A stretch of 64,000 nucleotides of DNA, taken from contig NZ_CP136624.1 of assembly GCF_032917945.1 (NCBI RefSeq), forward strand, positions 310,001 through 374,000, read 5' to 3'. Shown here one piece after another: positions 19,489 to 27,059 of this stretch. The position numbers were made by a program, and so were the translations under genes. This DNA is from Bradyrhizobium sp. sBnM-33. Its GTDB lineage: Bacteria; Pseudomonadota; Alphaproteobacteria; Rhizobiales; Xanthobacteraceae. Each line of letters starts with the position of its first letter. Positions within the stretch are counted from its first letter, which is position 1. The notes below the pieces were generated by a model. That model searched no databases. It saw nothing but the letters and a program-made list of their open reading frames with translations, and was not told the origin of the DNA.

Positions 19489-19620
19489 CTATGTGTTGAG
19501 GGCGCGGAGCTGCACGTCAAAGGGATCAGTTCCGCGCGACCGCTCAGCGAGATAGTCGACGAAGGCCTGATCTTCGGAGAAGCCAGCCGGGGGTTCGTGA
19601 TTAGTCTGTTGAATGGACAA
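19489..19620 (-). CDS. Candidate 43-residue small protein
   Basis: A TTG-started frame encodes 43 residues, 'MSIQQTNHEPPAGFSEDQAF' then 'VDYLAERSRGTDPFDVQLRA', ending in LNT. Composition and codon choice look protein-like: acidic and amphipathic, with G/C third positions in most codons after the first ten. It sits 38 nt downstream of the unknown gene at 19659, on the same strand, so it could be the last gene of the matB transcript. There is no clear ribosome-binding site, and it could instead be a remnant of a longer gene. The rest of 19282-19488 holds only the sdhC promoter region. Confidence 0.35.
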   Translation of the reverse strand: MSIQQTNHEPPAGFSEDQAFVDYLAERSRGTDPFDVQLRALNT

Positions 19621-19658
19621 TAGCGGGCACCGGTCCGCTGAGCCGGGTCGCCGCCCGC

Positions 19659-20141
19659 TCAGTCTTTGAAGCGCACCTCGCTATGCCGCCATTTGCGAAG
19701 ATCACCCTGGCCTTCCAGGCGACCCGCCTCAACCAAGACCCGAATGCGGGCAGCGAACATTTCGTCGGTGACTCCGAGAGCGAGCTCTTCGCCGCGTTTT
19801 ACGGCATCCCCGATGATGCGCGCCATTTTGTGCCAGATAGGTGCAATGACCGAGAAGATGATCTGATCGACCTGCGCCTCGGAGGCGGAGGGCGGAAGCC
19901 GGACCTGGTCCCATCTCAGCGAGCTGCTGATTGCGGGAAATTCTTTAAACGGCAGCAAATCGGGAAATCGCTCATAAATCGCTTGCAGCAGCTCCGAATT
20001 GAGCTTGATGACGAGATCCCTGACCGAGGCAGCTTCCTTGTTCTCGTGTGCAAGAATGTCCGCCGCGGCCCTCGCCTCATCGAGTTCGCGGGCCGCTTCG
20101 ATCAAGTAATCAAGAATCTCGGCCGCTTGCGCTTCGTCCAT
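19659..20141 (-). CDS. Unknown protein with DUF3658-like C-terminus
   Basis: 160 residues, soluble, acidic N-terminal helix ('DEAQAAEILDYLIEAAREL'). The C-terminal 'FAARIRVLVEAGRLEGQG' followed by 'DLRKWRHSEVRF' resembles the end of DUF3658 proteins, where a winged-helix-like tail finishes in 'SEVRLP'. The N-terminal part is not recognised and the usual DUF1835 partner domain is absent. It starts 30 bp after matB on the same strand, with a purine-rich GGGGGCAGAG before the ATG, so it is probably co-transcribed. Function unknown. Confidence 0.7.
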   Translation of the reverse strand: MDEAQAAEILDYLIEAARELDEARAAADILAHENKEAASVRDLVIKLNSELLQAIYERFPDLLPFKEFPAISSSLRWDQVRLPPSASEAQVDQIIFSVIAPIWHKMARIIGDAVKRGEELALGVTDEMFAARIRVLVEAGRLEGQGDLRKWRHSEVRFKD

Positions 20142-20171
20142 GGTCTCTGCCCCCGGATCGGCGGCGCGCCG

Positions 20172-21701
20172 CTAATTCTTCGCATAAATATCCCTGTACG
20201 TATCCCGCAAAATATTCTTCTGCACCTTGCCCATGGCGTTGCGCGGCAGTTCGTCGACGACGAACACGCGCTTGGGCATCTTGAATTTAGCGAGCCGGCC
20301 CTCGAGCGCCTTCAGCACACCCGCCTCGGTGACATCAGCACCCTTGTTGCAGACCAGGACTGCGGTGACGCCTTCGCCGAAATCGGCGTGCGGCACGCCG
20401 ATCACAGCGGATTCGATCACGCCCGGCATGGCGTCGATCTCGCTCTCGATTTCCTTGGGATAGACGTTAAAGCCGCCCGAGATCACGAGATCCTTGCCGC
20501 GGCCGAGGATGTGCACATAGCCCTTGTCGTCGATCTTGCCGAGATCGCCGGTGATGAAGAAGCCATCGTCGCGGAATTCGGACTTGGTTTTCTCCGGCAT
20601 CCGCCAGTAGCCCTTGAACACGTTGGGCCCTTTCACCTCGATCATGCCGATTTCCTCGCGCGCGAGCTCCTTCCCGGTCTCGGGATCGGTGACGCGCACG
20701 GACACGCCGGGCAGGGGATGGCCGACCGCGCCGGGCACGCGCTCGCCGTCATAGGGGTTCGACGTGTTCATGTTGGTTTCGGTCATGCCGTAGCGTTCCA
20801 GCACGGCGTGGCCGGTGCGCGCGGCCCATTCGCGATGGGTGTCGGCGAGCAGCGGCGCCGAACCCGAAATGAACAGCCGCATGTGCTTGGTCGATTCCTT
20901 CGACAGCGCCGGGCTCTGCAGCAGCCGGGTGTAGAAGGTCGGCACGCCCATCAGCACGGTGGCGCGCGCCATCAGCTTGATGATCATTTCAGGGTCGAAC
21001 TTAGGCAAGAAGATCATCGAGGCGCGGGCGAACAGCGTAACGTTGCTCGCCACGAACAGGCCGTGGGTGTGATAGATCGGCAGCGCGTGGATCAGCACGT
21101 CCTTGTCGGTGAAGCGCCAATAGTCGACCAGGCTGTAGGAGTTAGACGCCAGATTGTCGTGCGTCAGCATCGCGCCCTTGGAGCGGCCGGTGGTGCCCGA
21201 GGTGTAGAGAATAGCAGCCAGATTGTCATTGCCGCGGGCGACCGTTGCGAAGGCGGCATCGGCCTTGGCGGCGGCGTCCGTCAGTGATCCCTTGCCGTCG
21301 GGCCCAAGCGTTTCGACCTTTGCCTTTACTTTCGCCGCGATGGCACCGATGCCCTCGGCCTTGGACGGATCGCAGACGACCAGCGCGGGCTCGGCGTCGG
21401 AGATGAAGTAGTCGAGCTCGTTCAGCGTATAGGCAGTGTTGAGCGGCAAATAGACCGCGCCAGCGCGCACAGTCGCAAGATACAGCACCAGCGCCGGCAC
21501 GGACTTTTCGGTCTGGGCCGCAACGCGATCGCCGGGCTTGACGCCGCGCGACGCCAGCACGTTCGCTATCTGGCCAGCACGAGCGATCAGCTCGCCATAG
21601 CTGATGCGCGTGCCATCGAGCATCTCGATCGCGAGCCGGTTCGGATCGTCGAGCGTGTCGAACAGGCGGGAAAACAGGTTGGCGTTGGCGGTCGTGTTCA
21701 T
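20172..21701 (-). CDS. matB: Malonyl-CoA synthetase (MatB-type acyl-CoA ligase)
   Basis: 509 residues, very like Rhodopseudomonas palustris MatB in length and motifs. It adenylates malonate (or methylmalonate) and transfers it to CoA. AMP-binding motifs are 'ILYTSGTTGRSKGAMLTH', 'RYGMTETNMNTSNPYDGER', and 'GDLGKIDDKGYVHILGRGKD' with 'VISGGFNVYPKEIE'. The C-terminal Lys in 'ELPRNAMGKVQKN' is the catalytic, acetylation-prone residue. The ATG at 21701 has AGGGAAG upstream. It shares an 88-bp divergent region with the SDR at 21790, whose start codon lies in the partner arm of an inverted repeat. Confidence 0.92.
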   Translation of the reverse strand: MNTTANANLFSRLFDTLDDPNRLAIEMLDGTRISYGELIARAGQIANVLASRGVKPGDRVAAQTEKSVPALVLYLATVRAGAVYLPLNTAYTLNELDYFISDAEPALVVCDPSKAEGIGAIAAKVKAKVETLGPDGKGSLTDAAAKADAAFATVARGNDNLAAILYTSGTTGRSKGAMLTHDNLASNSYSLVDYWRFTDKDVLIHALPIYHTHGLFVASNVTLFARASMIFLPKFDPEMIIKLMARATVLMGVPTFYTRLLQSPALSKESTKHMRLFISGSAPLLADTHREWAARTGHAVLERYGMTETNMNTSNPYDGERVPGAVGHPLPGVSVRVTDPETGKELAREEIGMIEVKGPNVFKGYWRMPEKTKSEFRDDGFFITGDLGKIDDKGYVHILGRGKDLVISGGFNVYPKEIESEIDAMPGVIESAVIGVPHADFGEGVTAVLVCNKGADVTEAGVLKALEGRLAKFKMPKRVFVVDELPRNAMGKVQKNILRDTYRDIYAKN

Positions 21702-21793
21702 GCAAACTTCCCTAAGAGGGCGCTGGCCTGCGAATTTCGCAGGCTGGAATAGCAAGAACGCCCTTCAAAAAGCAACGGAGACAGTTTGCATGA
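21698..21793. promoter_or_regulatory. Divergent control region with inverted repeats over both start codons
   Basis: TCATGCAAACT (21698-21708) and AGTTTGCATGA (21783-21793) are exact reverse complements, and each contains the start codon of one divergent gene. Between them, GCCTGCGAA-T-TTCGCAGGC (21726-21744) is a perfect 19-nt palindrome that could be an operator. Both promoters must lie in this 96-bp stretch. Confidence 0.55.
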
Positions 21794-22551
21794 CAAATGG
21801 CGGGAAACGCGTGGCCTGGGTGACGGGCGGTGGCAGCGGGATTGGCGAGGCCGGCGCCGAGGCGCTGGCGGCCGATGGCTGGACGGTGGTGGTCTCGGGG
21901 CGGCGGAAAGATGCCCTCGACAAGGTCGTGGCCAATATCACCCAAAAGGGCGGCAAAGCCGAGGCGATCGCGCTCGATGTCAGCAACAAGGAAGACGTCA
22001 ACAAGGCGGCGGAGCAGATCCTGGCCAAACACGGCCGGATCGACCTCCTGGTCAACAGCGCCGGCATCAACGTGCCGAAGCGAAGCTGGGCCGACATGGA
22101 ATTGGAGGGCTGGGACAAGGTCGTCGATATCAACCTCAACGGCGTGCTCTACTGCATGCGCGCGGTGCTGCCGGCGATGCGAAAGCAAAAGGACGGCTGC
22201 ATCATCAACGTCGCGTCCTGGGCCGGCCGTCACGTGTCAAAGATGCCGGGCCCGGCCTACACCACGACGAAACATGCGGTGCTGGCGCTGACCCATTCCT
22301 TCAACATGGACGAGTGCGTCAACGGGCTGCGCGCCTGCTGCCTCTCACCCGGCGAGGTCGCGACCCCGATTCTGAAGCTGCGTCCGGTAGTGCCCTCGGA
22401 GGAAGAGCAAGCCAAAATGCTGCAGCCGGAGGATTGCGGTCGCACCATCGCTTTCGTCGCCAGCCTGCCGCCGCGGGTCTGTGTCAACGAGATCCTGATC
22501 AGCCCGACGCATAATCGCGGCTTCATCCAGACGCCGAATAGCAGGGATTGA
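21790..22551 (+). CDS. Short-chain dehydrogenase/reductase
   Basis: 253 residues, classical SDR. The NAD(P)-binding 'VAWVTGGGSGIGEAGAEAL', the 'NSAG' loop 'LLVNSAGINVPKRSW', and the catalytic Ser in 'INVASWAGRHV' with 'YTTTKHAV' (Tyr and Lys) are all present. GGAG lies 9 nt before the ATG at 21790. It is divergent from matB across a short palindromic region, so a link to malonate or a CoA-ester pathway is possible but unproven. Substrate unknown. It is followed by a family C repeat. Confidence 0.9.
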   Translation: MTNGGKRVAWVTGGGSGIGEAGAEALAADGWTVVVSGRRKDALDKVVANITQKGGKAEAIALDVSNKEDVNKAAEQILAKHGRIDLLVNSAGINVPKRSWADMELEGWDKVVDINLNGVLYCMRAVLPAMRKQKDGCIINVASWAGRHVSKMPGPAYTTTKHAVLALTHSFNMDECVNGLRACCLSPGEVATPILKLRPVVPSEEEQAKMLQPEDCGRTIAFVASLPPRVCVNEILISPTHNRGFIQTPNSRD

Positions 22552-22557
22552 ACTTCT

Positions 22558-22643
22558 CGTAGCCCGGGTGGAGCGCAGCGCAACCCGGGATATCTCTCCG
22601 CTGAGAAGAATCCCGGATTGCGCTGCGCTCCATCCGGGCTACG
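22558..22643. repeat. Palindromic repeat 'GTAGCCCGG', family C copy 1
   Basis: CGTAGCCCGGGTGGAGCGCA and TGCGCTCCATCCGGGCTACG end arms flank inner GCAACCCGGGA and TCCCGGATTGC blocks. Copies with the same design lie at 31116 and 63666. Confidence 0.88.
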
Positions 22644-22832
22644 GCTCGGGCGCCGCACGGATCACGCCCTCAAAAGTTTCAGACATCACGATAAATTATT
22701 CCCCGAAACCGGCCCAAAAACCTCCCGTAGCTCGGCCCAACGACGACGAAATCAACCGGTCCATTGACCAGCGTCGTTGTTTTCATCACCGGCGGAGACC
22801 CGCCGGCCGCAACAATCCTCGGGAGAAGATTC

Positions 22833-23387
22833 ATGTCGAAACGTATTGCACTTCTGTCCGCCGCCGTCTTCAGCGCGCTGGCTTTCACCGCCACCATCAC
22901 CGCGCCCGCCAGCGCGGAAGAAAAGACCGTGATGGTCGGCGGTGCGGCGATGTTCCCGTCCAAGAACATCATCCAGAACGCCGTCAATTCGAAGGACCAC
23001 ACCACGCTGGTCGCCGCCGTGAAGGCGGCCGGCCTGGTCGAGACGCTGCAAGGCAAGGGCCCGTTCACCGTGTTCGCGCCGACCAACACCGCCTTCGGCA
23101 AGCTGCCGGCCGGCACCGTCGAGACGCTGGTGAAGCCTGAGAACAAGGCGACCCTGACCAAGATCCTCACCTACCATGTCGTGCCCGGCAAGCTCGCCGC
23201 GGCTGACCTCACCGATGGCAAGAAGCTCAAGACGGCCGAAGGCGAGGAGCTGACGGTCAAGAAGCAGGACGGCAAGACTTGGATCGTCGACGCCAAGGGC
23301 GGAACCTCGACGGTCACGATCACCAACGTCAATCAGTCGAACGGCGTGATCCATGTGGTCGACACCGTGCTGATGCCGGCATCTTGA
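22833..23387 (+). CDS. Exported fasciclin (FAS1) domain protein
   Basis: 184 residues: a signal peptide of about 29 residues ending 'APASA', then one FAS1 domain with the two conserved boxes 'TVFAPTNTAFGKLPAGTVE' and 'LTYHVVPGKL', and C-terminal 'NGVIHVVDTVLMP'. FAS1 proteins are secreted or periplasmic and mediate adhesion or protein contacts. GGGAGAAG precedes the ATG. A terminator follows, then the cytochrome b and molybdenum enzyme genes on the same strand. A FAS1 gene next to such a redox pair suggests it is an accessory of that system. Confidence 0.9.
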   Translation: MSKRIALLSAAVFSALAFTATITAPASAEEKTVMVGGAAMFPSKNIIQNAVNSKDHTTLVAAVKAAGLVETLQGKGPFTVFAPTNTAFGKLPAGTVETLVKPENKATLTKILTYHVVPGKLAAADLTDGKKLKTAEGEELTVKKQDGKTWIVDAKGGTSTVTITNVNQSNGVIHVVDTVLMPAS

Positions 23388-23436
23388 GCCCCCGCGCGCC
23401 CCTGACTGGTCCCAACCGGGACGCGTGGATTGGTGG

Positions 23437-23461
23437 GCCGGGGCAACCCGGCTCGCTTTTT
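23437..23461 (+). terminator. Rho-independent terminator after the FAS1 gene
   Basis: A GCCGGG-GCAA-CCCGGC stem with a tetraloop is followed by TCGCTTTTT, 50 bp after the FAS1 stop. Confidence 0.65.
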
Positions 23462-23567
23462 CGTGAAGGTCGATACGCGTCAGGCATCGATCTGATAGCG
23501 TCATGGCAGTAACGAAAACCGGGTTCCGGGCGTATATTCGACAACGAATTGCAAGCGGGGATGAGCC

Positions 23568-24197
23568 ATGTCGGCCGTAACAGTCAGCGACGAACACGCC
23601 GCGTCAGCCAAGGCAAAAATCATTCAGCCGGCCTGGGTGCGGGCGCTGCACTGGACCAACGCCTTCGCGATGGTCCTGATGATCATGTCGGGATGGCAGA
23701 TCTATAACGCCTCGCCGCTATTCGGCTTTACGTTCCCCCGTTCGGTCACGCTGGGCGGCTGGCTCGCCGGAGGGCTGCTCTGGCATTTCGCCGCGATGTG
23801 GCTGCTGATGGTCAACGGCCTGATCTATCTGGTGCTGGGCTTTGTTACCGGCCGCTTCCGCAAGAAACTGCTGCCGATCACGCCGGAGGGCGTGATTTCA
23901 GATACCAAAGCTGCGCTGACCGGCAAGCTGTCGCATAACGATCTCACCAAATACAACTACGTGCAAAAGCTGCTGTACGCCGGCATCATCGTCGTCGGCA
24001 TCCTCATCGTGCTGTCGGGTCTGGCGATCTGGAAGCCGGTGCAACTGCAATACCTGACGGCGCTGTTCGGCGGCTACGAGGGCGCCCGTTACGTCCATTT
24101 CTTCTGCATGGCGGCGATCGTCGCCTTCATGGTGGTTCATGTCGCGCTTGCCCTCCTGGTGCCGAAGAGTCTGCGCGCCATGATCATCGGCCGCTAA
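23568..24197 (+). CDS. Di-haem cytochrome b (b561/thiosulfate-reductase type) membrane subunit
   Basis: 209 residues with four membrane helices. Four His residues placed to hold two b haems are visible: 'RALHWTNAF', 'LLWHFAAMW', 'ARYVHFFCM' and 'MVVHVALAL'. Such subunits pass electrons between the quinone pool and a periplasmic enzyme. Its stop is 17 bp before the next gene, a Tat-exported molybdenum enzyme, and the intervening GGGAGA is that gene's ribosome-binding site, so the two surely form one operon and a membrane redox complex comparable in plan to MsrQ-MsrP. Confidence 0.88.
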   Translation: MSAVTVSDEHAASAKAKIIQPAWVRALHWTNAFAMVLMIMSGWQIYNASPLFGFTFPRSVTLGGWLAGGLLWHFAAMWLLMVNGLIYLVLGFVTGRFRKKLLPITPEGVISDTKAALTGKLSHNDLTKYNYVQKLLYAGIIVVGILIVLSGLAIWKPVQLQYLTALFGGYEGARYVHFFCMAAIVAFMVVHVALALLVPKSLRAMIIGR

Positions 24198-24214
24198 TTC
24201 AAGGGAGAATGATC

Positions 24215-25000
24215 ATGGGCCGCATGCGCAAGCTTCTGATCCCCGGCGTCGATAAGACGCTTCTCGTCAGAGACGCCCTCAAGTCCATGCCGGATCTCAC
24301 CCGCCGGCGCTTCATCTCGGGCGGCGCCAGCCTCGGCGCGCTGACGCTTCTGACCGGCTGCGACGTCACGGACAGTTTCTCGGCCGAGGAGATGCTGAAG
24401 CAGGTCTCGAAATTCAATGACGGCGTGCAGGCATTGATGTTCAATCCCAATGCGATGGCGCCGACCTTCCCGGAAAGCGCGATTACAAAGCCGTTCCCGT
24501 TCAACGCCTATTACGATCTTGACGAGGCGCCTGAAGTCGACGGCAAGAGCTGGAAGCTCGAGGTGCGTGGCCTGGTCGAGAACAAGAAGTCCTGGACGCT
24601 GGACGAGCTCTATCAACTGCCGCAGGTCAAGCAGGTCACACGCCATATCTGCGTCGAAGGCTGGAGCGCGATCGGAAGCTGGACCGGCACGCCGTTGCGC
24701 GATTTCCTCAAACTGGTCGGCGCGGATACGCGCGCGAAATATGTCTGGTTCCAGTGCGCCGACAAGGACGGTTACAATTCGCCGCTCGACATGCCGAGCG
24801 CGCTGCATGCGCAGACCCAGATGACGTTCAAATTCGGCGACGAGATCCTGCCGCGCGCCTATGGTTTTCCGATGAAGATCAGGGTGCCGACCAAGCTCGG
24901 CTTCAAGAACCCGAAATACGTGATCTCGATGGAAGTCACCAACGACTACAAGGGCGGCTTCTGGGAAGACCAAGGCTATAATTCGTTCAGCGGAAGTTAG
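24215..25000 (+). CDS. Tat-exported molybdopterin oxidoreductase (sulfite oxidase/MsrP fold)
   Basis: 261 residues from the second ATG; GGGAGA is too close to the first one at 24209. A twin-arginine motif 'TRRRFISGG' at about residues 29-37 and a lipobox-like 'LLTGC' predict export by Tat and possible lipid anchoring. The oxidoreductase molybdopterin fold is shown by 'VRGLVENKKSWTLDEL', the molybdenum-ligand Cys in 'TRHICVEGWSAIGSWTGTPL' and 'MPSALHAQTQM'. It probably exchanges electrons with the cytochrome b encoded just upstream. The substrate is unknown; sulfoxides and sulfite are only analogies. Confidence 0.9.
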   Translation: MGRMRKLLIPGVDKTLLVRDALKSMPDLTRRRFISGGASLGALTLLTGCDVTDSFSAEEMLKQVSKFNDGVQALMFNPNAMAPTFPESAITKPFPFNAYYDLDEAPEVDGKSWKLEVRGLVENKKSWTLDELYQLPQVKQVTRHICVEGWSAIGSWTGTPLRDFLKLVGADTRAKYVWFQCADKDGYNSPLDMPSALHAQTQMTFKFGDEILPRAYGFPMKIRVPTKLGFKNPKYVISMEVTNDYKGGFWEDQGYNSFSGS

Positions 25001-25010
25001 TCGCCGCGGC

Positions 25011-25126
25011 GTCATTGCGCGACACTGGGTCGCGCGAAGGCGTGCCCGATGGCAGGCTTTCGCGAAGCAATCCACTTCTCCGCTTGCCGGGGCATGGACT
25101 GCTTCGTCGCTCGCCCTCAGTGCGTG
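25011..25126. repeat. Degenerate palindromic repeat, family D copy
   Basis: GTCATTGCGCG..GCGAAGCAATCCA and GGACTGCTTCGTCGC arms are present with an insertion, like the copy at 28436. It separates two convergent genes. Confidence 0.65.
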
Positions 25127-25129
25127 ACC

Positions 25130-26911
25130 TCAGGACGATCCAGCCTCTTGATGCAGCTCACCACCCCGCATTAAGCGGCGGGCGATGTCGGCTGTCTGCA
25201 GTGACGCGCGTTCGGTCGGTGAATGCGCCGCCAGATAGCGGGTAACCGCAACGAGGATGTGCCGGCCCTCGTCCGTGTCGCCCCACGCGCCGAACTGCCG
25301 GACTCCCGCCTCCAGTATCTGATACGCATGGAAGCCTGCATCTTCTCGCAGCACCGCATGCGCGAGCGTAGCGATCAGCGCCTGCGGCGAATGGCCGAGC
25401 GTGAGATGCCGTGCCACCAGGCGTGCGGCGAGATCGACCTGTCTCTGCCGGTCGAAGGCGTCGAGCAAGGCGGCGCCGATCGTCTCTGGATCCGCGGGCA
25501 GATCATCGAGCTGCTCGCCGCCGTCGCCCGGGATGCGCGCCGGTGGCACATTGAGATAGCGAGCAAGGTAGAGCGCCATCGCCCCGTGCAATACGCCGCG
25601 CACGGCCGTGACGTGAGCGTCGATATTGGCAGTCCCGATGCGCATCAGCATCTGGTGGACTGCGTTGGCGTAGGTGAAGACGTGATGCGCCGTCTCCCAG
25701 TCGGCGTGCTCGTTGGCATTGCCGAAGCGCGCCACTCTGAGCGCTGCCGCATACGCGAGGGATTGGCCAAGGTCAGCCGGAGCGGCACCGGCGCGGATCG
25801 CCGCCTTGAGCGCATCAATGATTCTGGCCGGATCGTCACCGAGCAGCTCTTGAGCAAGTGCGGCGTGGCCCGACCAGTCCCGCGAGCCGCGTCCGGCAGC
25901 GAACAGGTCCGCGAGTTCGCTGGTTGATTCTTCACACAACGCAACAAGGTCAACGGGCTGGCGCCAGGCAGTCGATTCCTCGGCGCCACGGGCCGCTACC
26001 ATCTGACCGACGACGGTCGGCAGCAGAGCCGCCGCATGTTGCCAGCCGATCAGGTCGAGGCATTCGAATGCCTTGTTGATGAAGTCGAGGGAGTGCCCGG
26101 TGTCGGCGAACGCCCGCTCGGTCTCGGCAGCGAACAGCGCATCAGCCAGTTCAGCCGGGGAGAAGCCGGCCGCAACCGCTGTGAGCAGGGTGCGCTCGGC
26201 CGCCTCGCGATGGCGCACGGTTGTCCAACGCCGCAGCCAGCGTTTCAGCGCGGCCGGATCCGGCCGGCTTCCAAGCGGCGCGCGTTCCCGCCGCGGCGCC
26301 TCGCCGTCGCAATCCGCCGCCACGCGGCGTGCGCCGTGGAACAGAGCGAGATAGGCTTCCTCCTCCGGCAGCACAGGCAGGATATTGGCGAGTGCCGTCA
26401 AGATCGTAAGACCGACGCCCCAGCCGTCGCGATTTTGCGCCCCGAACAGCGCCACCTCCCGCACGATTTCGGTCTGCGGTACGCCGGCCGCGAGCTGACC
26501 ATGTATGGCCTTGGCAATGACGAGGCCAAGGTTGTGGGCGAGGCCGTTCGCAAGCCGCTGATGCCAGTGCGCGACGAGATCGGCATGGGTGAACGTGATC
26601 TTCACCCAGACGTTACCATTGCGCACCTCGACCGGGCAGATCGGCACGTCGTCCGCCCACAGGTCGAAGGTGCAGCCGCTCTCGAGATCGAAGCGCGCGT
26701 GGTGCCAGTGGCAGGTCAAGATGCCGTCCTCGACGCTGCCGCGCTCGAGCGGGAAGCCCATGTGCGGGCACCGATTGTCGAGCGCGAAGACGCGTCCGCG
26801 GTCGTAGATGACGAGGATCGGACGATGGCCACCGTGCACAACGAGCCGCCCCTTGAGCTTCAGCTCCTCAAGGCTGCCCGCCAGCGCAAATTCCTTGCTC
26901 GGCGCGTCCAT
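25130..26911 (-). CDS. Rieske [2Fe-2S] protein fused to a large unrecognised helical domain
   Basis: 593 residues from the ATG at 26911, chosen because GGGAG lies 8 nt upstream; several in-frame ATGs precede it. Residues about 10-105 are a Rieske ferredoxin-like domain with 'NRCPHMGFPLERG' and 'CHWHHARFDLESG' (Cys-X-His and Cys-X2-His). The remaining 480 residues are predicted mostly helical, Ala-rich, and dotted with His pairs ('HADWETAHHVFTYANAVHQM', 'FHAYQILEAGVRQFG'). I do not recognise this part. It is not a ring-hydroxylating oxygenase alpha subunit: the 2-His-1-Asp iron motif is not evident. The 27060 gene lies upstream on the same strand. Confidence 0.75.
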   Translation of the reverse strand: MDAPSKEFALAGSLEELKLKGRLVVHGGHRPILVIYDRGRVFALDNRCPHMGFPLERGSVEDGILTCHWHHARFDLESGCTFDLWADDVPICPVEVRNGNVWVKITFTHADLVAHWHQRLANGLAHNLGLVIAKAIHGQLAAGVPQTEIVREVALFGAQNRDGWGVGLTILTALANILPVLPEEEAYLALFHGARRVAADCDGEAPRRERAPLGSRPDPAALKRWLRRWTTVRHREAAERTLLTAVAAGFSPAELADALFAAETERAFADTGHSLDFINKAFECLDLIGWQHAAALLPTVVGQMVAARGAEESTAWRQPVDLVALCEESTSELADLFAAGRGSRDWSGHAALAQELLGDDPARIIDALKAAIRAGAAPADLGQSLAYAAALRVARFGNANEHADWETAHHVFTYANAVHQMLMRIGTANIDAHVTAVRGVLHGAMALYLARYLNVPPARIPGDGGEQLDDLPADPETIGAALLDAFDRQRQVDLAARLVARHLTLGHSPQALIATLAHAVLREDAGFHAYQILEAGVRQFGAWGDTDEGRHILVAVTRYLAAHSPTERASLQTADIARRLMRGGELHQEAGSS

Positions 26912-27059
26912 GGGCATATCTCCCATTGTCGCTTTGGGGGCGCTGCAGGTACTCCGCAACATAGGCATCCTCTCGCGCAAAGGCGAGAGGATGCGGTGGC
27001 GTTGGTGCTGCGCGAAAGTAACCGCACTGGACCACGCCGCTGCAGTTCTGAGCGTTACC

